From: Symbiodinium sp. CCMP2592
Lineage: Eukaryota > Sar > Dinophyceae > Suessiales > Symbiodiniaceae
Reading direction: 5' to 3'
Length of the DNA stretch: 64,000 nucleotides
NCBI GenBank assembly: GCA_905221615.1
Contig: CAJNDT010003035.1
Location: 584,001 to 648,000 of the forward strand
Positions 32,404-41,331 of this stretch are shown here, one piece after another. Numbering within the stretch: position 1 is the first letter of the stretch; each line of letters starts with the position of its first letter. The notes below the pieces were generated by a model that was not told the DNA's origin, did not search any database, and worked only from the letters and a program-made list of their open reading frames with translations. A program made the position numbers and the translations under genes.

Positions 32404-32449
32404 CTCCCCTGTTCCTTTCTTGGTGTTACACCGAGTTAGGGCAGGGGAG
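32404..32449 (+). mobile_element. hairpin element copy 10
   Basis: CTCCCCTG/CAGGGGAG arms. Flanks GAGCTCCAAAGCAAA and GGCTATGTGAGC recur in other copies. Confidence 0.85.
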
Positions 32450-32543
32450 GGCTATGTGAGCACACCAAAACACAACACAACAAAGGGACAGTTTGCTTCG
32501 CGGCCCGGTCTAGATATAGTGGAATTTCGAGCTTCAAAGCAAA

Positions 32544-32589
32544 CTCCCCTGTTCCTTTCTTGGTGTTACACCGAGTTAGGCCAGGGGAG
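32544..32589 (+). mobile_element. hairpin element copy 11
   Basis: Part of a 140-bp tandem duplication with copy 10 that includes GGAATTTCGAGC and ACACCAAAACACAACA flanks. Confidence 0.85.
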
Positions 32590-32638
32590 GGTTATGTGAG
32601 CACACCAAAACACAACAAGGGGACAGCGAAAACCATCA

Positions 32639-32687
32639 TGGGGGGTGGGGTGGGGTATAGGGTGGGGTGGGGTATAGGGTGGGGTGA
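32639..32687 (+). repeat. G-rich GGGGTGGGGTATAGG repeats
   Basis: Runs of three to five G separated by T or TATA, so potential G-quadruplex-forming DNA. Confidence 0.8.
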
Positions 32688-32689
32688 GT

Positions 32690-33047
32690 GTTCTTATGCT
32701 CCCAAAACCGGTTTTTGTTGTGATTGTTCAGAATGAAATCAAAATCTTCTCAATGGTTTGTGAGACGGAAACCGTAGAAGTTGCATATATTTTGTGACGG
32801 TTTCACATTGTAAAACAAAAGAGTTTTGTAAATTCCGTAGCATTTCAATCATGTTCTTTAAAACAAAGAGCCAAATTTCATCCGCGAATTTAGAGTTCTG
32901 TAGAAATTCCATTGGAATCTCCATGAAAAATACTTAAAACGATTGTAATTTTGATTGGATTATCAGCAACCAGTAATAAAATTCACTGAATACATATGGA
33001 TTTTATTGAAAAATGTTTTTTACTTGCAAAAAAACACAGACGTTTGC
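32690..33047. other. AT-rich non-coding DNA
   Basis: Marked drop in GC relative to both sides. No gene seen. Confidence 0.5.
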
Positions 33048-33785
33048 AGAACACACATACATTTTAGCCCAAAATCTATACATTTGTACCAAAAATGTAT
33101 AGATTTTAATCAAAAGTTCATACATTTCCACCAAAAATGTATCATTTTAGGTGAAAATCTATACATTTCCACCAAAAATGTATAGATTTCAATCAAAAGT
33201 TCATACATATCCAGCAAAAATGTATCATTTTAGGTGAAAATCTAGATATTTCCACCCAAAATGTATAGATTTCAATCAAAAGTTTATACATTTCCAGCAA
33301 AAATGTATCATTTTAGGTGAAAATCTAGACATTTCCACCAAAAATGTATAGATTTTAGCAAAAAATCTAGACATTTCTACCAAAAATGTATAGATTTTAA
33401 CCAAAAATCTATACATTTTCACCAGAAATGCATAATTTTAGCCTAAAATCTATACATTTACACAAAAAATGTATAGATTTCAACCAAAAGTGCATACATT
33501 TTCACCAAAAGTGCATACACTTTCACCAAAAGTGCATACACTTTCACCAAAAGTGCATACACTTTCACCAAAAGTGCATACACTTTCACCAAAAGTGCAT
33601 ACACTTTCACCAAAAGTGTACACTTTCACAAAAGTGTATACACTTTTGCCAAAAGTGTATACACTTTCGCCAAAAGTGTATACACTTTTAGCCAAAAGTG
33701 TATACACTTTTGCCAAAAGTGTATACACTTTCGCCAAAAGTGTATACACTTTTGGCCGAAAGTGCATACACTTTTGCTCGAAAAG
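33048..33785. repeat. 21-bp palindromic satellite array
   Basis: About 35 units with ~21-bp period. The left part uses ATGTATAGATTT / AAATCTATACAT words alternating with ACCAAAA. The right part is a homogeneous TTTCACCAAAAGTGCATACAC array, changing to AAAGTGTATACACTTTTGCC near 33630. Many units contain GTGTATACAC-type palindromes. Peptide-repeat ORFs here (HFHQKCI and similar) are satellite translations. Confidence 0.9.
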
Positions 33786-33920
33786 TCTTCAATGCGAGCA
33801 AAAACAAAGAAAAACGGTTTCATTCTATAGCTTTTGAATACAGAAAACTATATATAAACATCGAGAAAAAAAGCTTATAATTTGAGATTTTGTTTTTTCT
33901 CCTTCTGGTGAATTTCGGGC

Positions 33921-33947
33921 CTCCCTCTCTCTCTCTTCTTCTCTGTG

Positions 33948-34006
<59 letters not shown>
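33921..34006. repeat. (TC)n microsatellite
   Basis: Two CT-rich runs, the second (33950-34006) nearly pure. Ends ~75 bp before the next gene's ATG. Confidence 0.95.
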
Positions 34007-34008
<2 letters not shown>

Positions 34009-34082
34009 TCTCTGTGACACGTGAGCCAATTCTGCCGAAGCAATCTTTTGCACAAGATCTTTTTTTGTGCCCGCACACAGCT

Positions 34083-36019
34083 ATGGCAAAGCGATCGGAG
34101 GCAGAGGAGCAAGAGGCTCCAGAGGAGGATGAGGAGGTTGAGGAGGAAGAGGAAGCAGAAGGAGAAGAGGAAGAAGAGGAAAACGACGACGAGGTAGAGG
34201 AGGAGGAGGAGGCAAAGGAGACCCCAGCACCCCAGCCCAGTAAGCCAAGACCGGGGTCCTGAAGTCGGGAGGAAAGCCAGGGGGGAAGGCTGTTGCAAAG
34301 GCGAAAAGCACACCAAAGGCGAAGGCGAGCCCAGCACCCAGCAAGGCACCCGCAAAGCCAAAAGCCAAGGCCGACCCTGCCAAACCCAAAGGGCAAAGCG
34401 AAGGCCAAGCCGAACCCAGCAACCCCAGCAACCAGCACGCCCAAGTCGAAGTGCAAACCCAAGAAGGCCAAGACAGCACCCAAAGCCAAGGCCAAGGCCG
34501 ACCCCAAGGCGAAGGCCGACCCCAAGAAGAAGACCAACCCCAAAGACAACAAGGCCAACCCCAAAGCGAAGGCCGACCCCAAAGACAACAAGGCCAGCCC
34601 CAAAGCGAAGGCCGACCCCAAAGCGAAGGCCGACCCGAAGCCAAAGCAACTCGTAAGGAAGCGAAGCATGGCAGAGGCCTTGACCGGCGACTGGATCAAT
34701 GGGCTTGGGCCTGAGGAGTCCGGCGAGACTCCAGCAGAAGAGCCGGAGGAAAGCGAAGCTGGGCCGAATCGACGAGACCGCAGCAAGCAACACAAGTTCA
34801 ACGTGTTGCTCGCAGCAGCAGTGCCAGAGAAGATGAAGACGGAGTGGGAGGCTTTGAGTGCCGGCGGCAACGGCAAGAGGAAGAACCTGACGAAGTTTAT
34901 CGAGGACTCAGTGAGTCGTGACCCCGAGACAGGGAAGCTTGCCCTCGCCTGCGAAGCCGCAGAAGTGACGGGGGAAAGCAGTCTGGAGAAGAAGCAGTCC
35001 ACTGGGTGGGGAGACAAGGGATTGCCGAGAACGCTCTTTAAAGGGCGCTTTGGGTTGTCGGATGAGCAGCTCAGGGCCGCGATCTTGAATGATGAAGTCT
35101 CCGTTGTCACCCAAGACAACGTGGTGTTCTGTCAATGGCGAACCTTGAAGTCCACTTCGATGGACGAGCGAAAGAACGTGGCAAACATCAAGTCCGAGGC
35201 TCTGAGAGTCTCTGGGTCCCAAGCAGGACAACTCCAAAACCTGTTCGACAGTGTGTCGATGGAAAGGCCTGAGCCGACAGAGGAGGACCTCAGAAACGCC
35301 GCTGCCTCATCGGCTGCTCCGCCGACCGTGGCGGTGCCAACCATCAAAGCCATCGAGGACAAGAAGGAGGAGCCTGCCGTGCCAGCGGCCTTGTCAGAGG
35401 CCGACTGGTCGAAAGCGGACGGGCTCCTAAAGAAGGCTGAAAGCGCCGTCGAGAAGCTCAAGAAGGTCCTCGCGGGAGTATCATAGCAGTTCCCTGTGTC
35501 TTTCTTGGTGTTACACCGAGTTAGGGCAGGGAATTGCACGTCACAGTTCCAGGATGCAAGCAAACTGAGCGACAAGATCAAGCAGAACAAAGACGACCCC
35601 CTCCTCAACAAAATGCATCTTATCGAGAATCTATGTTACAGAGAGTATAGAGAGCCCATGCTTCATGTCACAGCCCCCCACAAGGAAGGCCACCATCCAA
35701 GCTCTGACGGACAAGAAAGGTTTGCTGGAGCATGTGCGATCCTTCCAGGACCAGAGAGATGTGTACAAGTGTGCCTATATATATTTATATATGCAAATGT
35801 GTGCTGCAGGACCTGCCCGATGGCACCCGCATCAACAAGGAGAATCTCCAAACGACCCTGCTCGAAGCAGGCCACACATGCTGTGCTGAATCGGCGACCC
35901 TCTTCCCTCGACTCGCGACCCTATATACATCCGAACCCTTCTGCACAGGCCAGCTGTGCAGCCAAGTGGTCGAGGAGATCACTGGCTGGAGTGGCCAGTT
36001 GAAGGCCCGTGGCCTCTGA
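34083..36019 (+). CDS. hypothetical acidic/Lys-Ala-Pro-rich protein, spliced, with hairpin-bearing intron
   Basis: ATG at 34083 opens an acidic segment (EEQEAPEEDEEVEEEEEA), followed by KAKADPK-type basic repeats (to ~34650) and a folded-looking domain (KFNVLLAAAVPEKMKTEWEA; WGDKGLPRTLFKGRFGL). The frame drops to TGA at 34260-34262. The basic repeat reads best one frame over from ~34259 to ~34380, then returns, so two compensating single-base shifts (assembly error or decay) are likely. The unspliced frame stops at 35486. Removing 35478-35546 (69 nt, GT-AG, containing a hairpin element) continues in frame into FQDASKLSDKIKQNK. Further coding blocks (RKATIQALTDKKGLLEHV at ~35685; NKENLQTTLLEAG to TGA at 36019) are separated by probable introns, one ending TGTGCTGCAG at 35808. 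Function unknown. Confidence 0.55.
35486..35537 (+). mobile_element. hairpin element copy 12, inside a GT-AG interval
   Basis: GCAGTTCCCTG / CAGGGAATTGC arms (one G-T wobble) around the core. It lies within 35478-35546, whose ends are GTATCATAG and GTCACAG. Confidence 0.88.
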
Positions 36020-36121
36020 GGCCGGCCTCTAGGGGGGTTTGGGGTCCAGCCTTGAATTTTTAAGGGCTTAGGGCTTTCAAAAGGGTTTATAAAAAGAGTT
36101 GATCCTAAACCCTCTCAGAAA
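36020..36121. other. short spacer
   Basis: Non-coding link between the gene stop and the tandem array. Confidence 0.4.
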
Positions 36122-36790
36122 CAGGGATAATCATGCTAAGTATTGCCCGAAGCCTGGTCCGTCTGGGCCCTAAACCCTCCAAAGTTCGGATAATCATGCT
36201 ATAAGTATTGCCCAAAGCCTGGTCCGTCTTGGACCTAGACCCTCACAAGTTCGGATAATCATGCTAAGTATTGCCCAAGGCCTGGTCCGTCTTGGCCCTA
36301 AACCCGCAAAAGTTCGGATAATCATGCTAAGAATTGCCCAAAGCCCTCTTCCGTTTCAGTCTAAACCCTTCAAAACAGGGATAATCATGCTAAGTATTGC
36401 CCAAAGCCTGGTCCGTCTTTGTCCTCAACCCTCAGAAACAGGGATAATCATGCTAAGTATTGCCCGAAGCCTGGTCCGTCTGGGCCCTAAACCCTCCAAA
36501 GTTCGGATAATCATGCTAAGTATTGCCCAAAGCCTGGTCCGTCTTGGACCTAAACCCTCACAAGTTCGGATAATCATGCTAAGTATTGCCCAAGGCCTGG
36601 TCCGTCTTGGCCCTAAACCCGCAAAAGTTCGGATAATCATGCTAAGAATTGCCCAAAGCCCTCTTCCGTTTCAGTCTAAACCCTTCAAAACAGGGATAAT
36701 CATGCTAAGTATTGCCCAAAGCCTGGTCCGTCTTTGTCCTCAACCCTCAGAAACAGGGATAATCATGCTAAGTATTGTCCAGAAAGCCTT
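36122..36790. repeat. ~62-bp satellite with five-unit higher-order structure
   Basis: GGATAATCATGCTAAGTATT begins each of about 11 units, each ending in CCCTAAACCC-like sequence. Five distinguishable units form a block (36122-36438) repeated almost exactly at 36439-36753. An open frame through it (IIMLSIAQSLVRLG) reflects repeat structure rather than a proven protein. Confidence 0.9.
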
Positions 36791-36835
36791 GCCGCAGCTG
36801 TTTTTGTTTCGAATATCAAACACCACCCAGCAGTC

Positions 36836-37180
36836 CCGTGTCCCTTTCTTGGTGTTACACCGAGTTAGGTCAGGGCGCAATATATCAAACCACTCCCCTG
36901 TCCCTTTCTTGGTGTTACACCGAGTTAGGTCAGGGCACAATATATCAAACCACTCCCCTGTCCCTTTCTTGGTGTTACACCGACTTAGCTCAGGGCACAA
37001 TATATCAAAGCACTGCCCTGTCCCTTTCTTGGTGTTACACCGAGTTAGCTCAGGGCACAATATATCAAAGCACTGCCCTGTCCCTTTCTTGGTGTTACAC
37101 CGAGTTAGCTCAGGGCACAATATATCAAAGCACTGCCCTGTCCCTTTCTTGGTGTTACACCGAGTTAGGTCAGGGCACAA
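36836..37180 (+). mobile_element. array of six hairpin elements at 60-bp period (copies 13-18)
   Basis: Six units, each with the core and a GGGCACAATATATCAAA linker. Left and right arms are CCCTG or GCCCTG against CAGGG or CAGGGC. The last unit ends GGGCACAAAATCCAAGAGCT, exactly like the array at 39.5-39.7 kb. The period is a multiple of three, so several frames stay open. Confidence 0.9.
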
Positions 37181-37307
37181 AATCCAAGAGCTATAACTAT
37201 AACCCTACGGGCTTCAGCTTCAAAAAGGTTCAGGGGTTCAGGGTTAGAGGGTTTACTTTTTAGATGAAATATGATCGAATAGGACATTTCCTATCTCTGA
37301 TGTTCTG

Positions 37308-39177
37308 ATGGCCGGTTTGGGGCCACCACCAAAAAAGAAAAGGGTCACAAGTGCTGGCATCGCAGCAGCCGCCAGTGAACTGCCAGGCTCCAGATTGAGA
37401 GTTTGGCTCCTGGAACAGTTTGCATGGGGCCTGCTATCACCACAGCAGGTGCAAGCAATATCTGCTGCAGCATTGCATGATGCCAGAGAACGAACTGTGA
37501 CTGACCTCGAGCCCCTCGCCAAGCTTGGAAGCTCCGGTCAACACAGCAACAATGTCAACAGGGACTTGATGAGATTGGTCGGGCAGGAGCCACTGATGTA
37601 CAATCCCAGTCGCACCACTTTGCGAAAAAATGCTTCTGAAGTGCCCGTGCCCGTCGACGGAGTGCCCAGCGACGAGCATGCCTACACCATCAGCCTGCCA
37701 CACGAGTTATTTAGCAGCCTCTACCACAATTACAAGGCAGCATGGAAACAAGTGATCATGCCTGGACAGGCGTTTTTGGATCGCTTTTGGAAGTCGGCCA
37801 GAGGGCTGCCGCAGTGGGAGGGCCACCCACTGGCATCGGAGCCATCCCATCAGGTGAGAAAAATCATACCATTATCATTGCACGGGGACGAAACACCGGT
37901 GCTGGCCAAGGGGAAGATTTGGTCCTCTTCAGCCTTAGTGATGTCATGGGCTTCCCTTTTGGGTAGCGGCTCCACGAAACAAAGCCAGCTCTACATCTGG
38001 GCCGCCTGGCACAAGTCATTCTCCAAAGAGACGAATGATGACCTCTGGAGTCTTTTACTCTGGTCTTTCGAAGCCTTGTGGTCCGGCGTTTTCCCGAAAA
38101 AAGACTGGCGAGGATATGATTTCGATCCCCACAGTCCCGAGGGACAGCGAGCTGGCCAATACCTCGCGGACGGCTATAGAGCTGTCTTGGTGGCTAGCTG
38201 TGGAGACCTGGACTACATGGCACAGTTCCAGGGCCTTCCCCGGTGGAATTCCAATTCCCCTTGTTGCTTGTGCCAGTGCCAGAAGAAAGGAGACCGCAGT
38301 TGGCACTGCTTTGCGGAGGATGCCGCATGGAGGACAACTCTGTGGACCCCTGCTGCTTGGAAAGCATGGCCGAGCCGAAGCATGAACAGGATGTTCCAGA
38401 AGGACCTCTGCTCTGTGCTGGTGGTCCATTTTGACCTGATGCATTGCCGGTACCTTGGCTATCTCCAGCAGCTCTATGGATCGGTTTTTTGGGTCCTCTG
38501 TGAGGAGACGATGCATGGGAGTCCAAGCGACAATCTGCATGAACTCTGGGGTTTTCTGAAGACATACCAATCCACCCACAAGGTGCACAGCCCGTACTCC
38601 CAGAGGCTGAACAAGGTCAGCATGTACAAGAAGAAGACCGACTTTCCGAAGCTTCGTGGAAAAGCGGCGGAGATCAAGGACATGGCAGCAGCCGTGCGGG
38701 CAATGTGGGGTCATTTTGGTGTTCCTGGTCAGGACTTCCAAGAGATTGGGTTACTCTTGGATTTGACATGCAAGTTCGAGGAGATACTGGAGGAATGGCC
38801 CATTGCAGACGGCTATTTCTGCCTTCCTGCCGAAGCTGCAGACAGACTGAAGACGAACTTTCGGGACTTCGCATGTTTGTATGTCATGGTCGGGGATCGC
38901 TTTCGCAGCGAAGATCGTCGGGCCTTCAATCCTACGGAAAAGATTCTCTTCTTCCGGAACAATGCATGTTTTTCACATTTGTGGCTATAACACAAATCCT
39001 GCAACCCTTAAACCCTATAAACAGCCTTTTTCTAAAGCCCACAAACCTTTTCTTCCAGAGACATATAGAAGGATGCATGCCTGCGAGCATATCGTCATGC
39101 TCAGTCACTTGATTCATCCTGGCCTCACATCTTGCTGGCGAGGGGAGGACAGAAATGAATGGTCTCCTGCTTTATAA
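37308..39177 (+). CDS. En/Spm (Tnp2/Plavaka)-like transposase, probably two exons
   Basis: Exon 1 (37308-about 38950) encodes ~550 residues. The unspliced ORF stops at 38990. The features resemble Tnp2-type DDE transposases of CACTA/Plavaka elements: LSLHGDETPVLAKGK (Asp ~194); SCGDLDYMAQFQGLPRW (Asp ~300) followed by a CCLCQC cysteine cluster; and HFDLMHCRYLGYL (Asp ~376, His ~379), comparable to the D-x-MH block of Tnp2. After a putative intron of telomere-like CCCTTAAACCCTATAAA sequence ending TTCTTCCAG (~39059), a second coding block contains HIVMLSHLIHPGLTSCW and a Gly-Glu-Asp motif, ending at 39177. The product would cut and join transposon ends in the nucleus. Family assignment is by motif spacing only, and a different DDE family is possible. 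Truncated copies follow at 39.4-40.3 kb. Confidence 0.55.
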
Positions 39178-39467
39178 ACACGTGCTCGCACAATCCAAAG
39201 GGTTTTTTTTTGTGTAGAGGTTTCATATATGTGGGTCCTAGGACTTATATATAGAGAGGGCTTCAAGTCTAAACGATTTTGGGTTTCGGGGCCCTCGAGG
39301 ACTACATGTCCAAGCTCGGCACTCTGATGGCTTCCTGCTGTCGTGGTGTTCAGCGAGAGGAGGCGAGCCACAAGCTGAACCTGAAGATGAGGCTTGCACT
39401 TCACCTGCAGTGGCAGAAGCTGTCGTGACCTCTGTTCTCTGCTCTCCTGGTCCATTTTGACAGATGA
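39178..39467 (+). pseudogene. transposase-like fragment
   Basis: TGGTCCATTTTGACAGATGA (about 39450) closely matches the TGGTCCATTTTGACCTGATG encoding the HFDLM block of the 37.3-kb gene, then is cut by a hairpin. Upstream sequence (GGACTACATG near 39299) may also derive from it. No long ORF. Confidence 0.45.
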
Positions 39468-39516
39468 GATCTCCCCTGTTCCTTTCTTGGTGTTACACCG
39501 AGTCAGTGGGGAGATC
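39468..39516 (+). mobile_element. hairpin element copy 19
   Basis: GATCTCCCC / GGGGAGATC arms are perfectly paired and differ from the GCTCCC-type arms of other copies. Same core. Confidence 0.88.
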
Positions 39517-39525
39517 CACAAAGCA

Positions 39526-39700
39526 AACGCCCCTGTCCCTTTCTTGGTGTTACACCGAGTTAGGTCAGGGCGCAATATATATCAAACCACACTGCCCTGT
39601 CCCTTTCTTGGTGTTACACCGAGTTAGGTCAGGGCACAATATATCAAAGCACTGCCCTGTCCCTTTCTTGGTGTTACACCGAGTTAGGTCAGGGCACAAA
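39526..39700 (+). mobile_element. array of three hairpin elements (copies 20-22)
   Basis: Three ~60-65 bp units with GCAATATATATCAAA-type linkers, ending GGGCACAAAATCCAAGAGCT like the array at 37.18 kb. Confidence 0.88.
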
Positions 39701-40072
39701 ATCCAAGAGCTCTCATCGCTCTCGCGGAAAAAAATCGCAGTGCACAGAGGCCTGCCGCACAACCCTTTTAAACCCTCTCTATAGAAACCTGTAAATCCTG
39801 TGAACCCTATAAACCCTCTATAAGCCACAACAAAAGGAAGACTCTGTTTGCATCTCTCTGGCAGGCTCCATCATCCTGGACGAGGTTTTGGTGGCCAGCT
39901 GTGGAGACTTGACGGTGCTCAGCAAGGGGAAAATTTGGGACTGGGCTTTGGCCCACTTTTGGCAAAGGCCTGCTCCAAGGGTTTACAGAGTGTGTCTTTG
40001 CAGTCCCACGAAAGAAGATTCAGAGTGCTCTCTGGCAGGCTGTGGCTGTGGTTTTGAGCTCTCCAAAGCAAA
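39701..40072 (+). pseudogene. telomere-like tract then transposase-derived fragment
   Basis: 39760-39830 is CCCTCTATA/AAACCC-like. After a CTCTCTGGCAG acceptor-like site (39865), GTGGCCAGCTGTGGAGACTT matches the transposase segment encoding VASCGDL, and AAGGGGAAAATTTGG matches the AKGKIW segment, but the two are joined in a different order. Confidence 0.5.
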
Positions 40073-40120
40073 CTCCCCTGTTCCTTTCTTGGTGTTACAC
40101 CGAGTTAGGTCAGGGGAGGG
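40073..40120 (+). mobile_element. hairpin element copy 23
   Basis: CTCCCCTG/CAGGGGAG arms with the GAGCTCTCCAAAGCAAA left flank. Confidence 0.85.
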
Positions 40121-40337
40121 CTATGGAGGTTTTGGCACAAATCAAGAAGGCCTGCTCCAAGGGTTTACAGACTGTGTGTTTGCATTCCCACAAAAGAAGA
40201 TTCAGAGTGTGCTCTCTGGCAGGCTCTGGCCGGTTTTGAGCTCTGGAACTTTCTGAAGACATACCCGTGTTGCTCCAAAGCAGCACACACTCCTGTGACC
40301 TTTGTTCTCTGTTCGCCTGGTCCATTTTGACAGATGA
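40121..40337 (+). pseudogene. transposase-derived fragments
   Basis: TTTCTGAAGACATACC (about 40249) matches the transposase segment encoding FLKTYQS. TGGTCCATTTTGACAG recurs near 40320. A 110-bp stretch also duplicates 39.95-40.04 kb (GCCTGCTCCAAGGGTTTACA). Confidence 0.45.
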
Positions 40338-40386
40338 GATCTCCCCTGTTCCTTTCTTGGTGTTACACCGAGTCAGTGGGGAGATC
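40338..40386 (+). mobile_element. hairpin element copy 24
   Basis: Same GATCTCCCC/GGGGAGATC arms as the 39468 copy, in a duplicated context. Confidence 0.85.
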
Positions 40387-40396
40387 CACAAAGCAA

Positions 40397-40450
40397 ACTC
40401 CCCTCTCTGTTCCTTTCTTGGTGTTACACCGAGTTGGGGGAGGTTTCTCG
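40397..40450 (+). mobile_element. hairpin element copy 25
   Basis: AAACTCCCCTCTCTG on the left and GGGGGAGGTTT on the right pair with a bulge. The right arm has lost the usual CAGGG. The last copy in the window. Confidence 0.75.
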
Positions 40451-41184
40451 CACTTGGAGGAAGCACTCTCATCGCTCTCGCGAAAAAAAGATGTCGTCGC
40501 AGTGCAGTTTCGAAACCTGTGACACATCGCGACTTCCAATGTGAAGAGCATCGCATGCCTCATTGTGTGAGAAGCTTTCGCACAGCGAAACTGCGAACAG
40601 CTCTCACACATTATATAAAGCAGCAGGAAGTTTTGACCGACGAGATGTGAGGGCACACGCACAGAGAGTGAGAGAGAAACAGGGAAAACACACACGAACC
40701 CTAAGCCCTATACAGACCTTTTTGGCCCTAAACCCTATAAAACCCTACAGACCTTACACACCCTCTCATTCTTTGGATCAAATTTTCGGCTACAGACCTC
40801 ACCCTAAACCCTAAAATTTATAATTCTTGTGGCTCAAGTTTTTGGCTCAAATAGAACAGAGGAGCTCTCCTCCACAAAGATGTGCTGGTGCCTCGAAATT
40901 CTGTCACTGAAACCTCGAAAAAAGTTCTTCTGGCTCAAATGTGTGGCTCAAAAGAACAGAGGACTCTCTCTCTCCTCCACACAAACATGTATATACATCT
41001 CTTGGTTCTGCTTGTTGTTATGTCGGCCGCATTCTTCAGTGGAGACAACAAAATCTTGTTTTTCGTGTGTGTGTTTCGTCCAAATGGCATTGGGAAACAC
41101 ATGGAAACACAAGCACAACGGAACTTTGTGCCAGTAATCTCGGCTGCAAATGTACCGAAACAGAGTGTAATTCGGAGAACATGG
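40451..41184. other. non-coding, telomere-like patch
   Basis: CCCTAAACCC-like words at 40690-40815. ORFs of 80-125 codons over 40829-41259 lack motifs; the small duplications TGTGGCTCAAAAGAACAG and TGGCTCAAATAGAACAG occur here. Confidence 0.4.
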
Positions 41185-41331
41185 GTGTATAATTTACACG
41201 TTTTGGCGTGTAATTTACACACCCAAATTTACACGAAAACGTGTAAATTTCAGGGATAGATTTACACGTCAAAAACGTGTAAAAAATTAAAAAATGTAAA
41301 ATGTAAAATTACACGCAATAGATCTATCAGG
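41185..41331. repeat. right boundary inverted repeat with TTTACACG cluster
   Basis: GTGTAATTTACAC and TTTACACGT words, then 41302-41331, the inverted partner of 25124-25153. The final CTATCAG|G could also be a splice acceptor feeding the retroelement ORF. Confidence 0.65.

Noticed and set aside
33428..33837. HFHQKCIHFHQ-type repeat protein
   Set aside because: Translation of the 21-bp satellite; several frames and both strands give equivalent ORFs.
33825..35119. Long minus-strand ORFs (322 and 414 codons) opposite the Lys-rich gene
   Set aside because: They mirror the low-complexity Lys/Ala/Pro repeat and the TC microsatellite; the plus strand has an ATG, acidic and basic domains and an in-frame continuation.
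36836..37180. CRISPR-like array of 60-bp period
   Set aside because: The whole 60-bp unit repeats, including the linker, with no variable spacers; the core is a dispersed hairpin and the genome is eukaryotic.
36261..37196. 311-codon ORF with VPFLVLHRVRSG repeats
   Set aside because: It is the translation of two tandem repeats with periods near multiples of three; other frames and the opposite strand are also open.
38055..38741. 228-codon minus-strand ORF
   Set aside because: Antisense shadow of the transposase gene.
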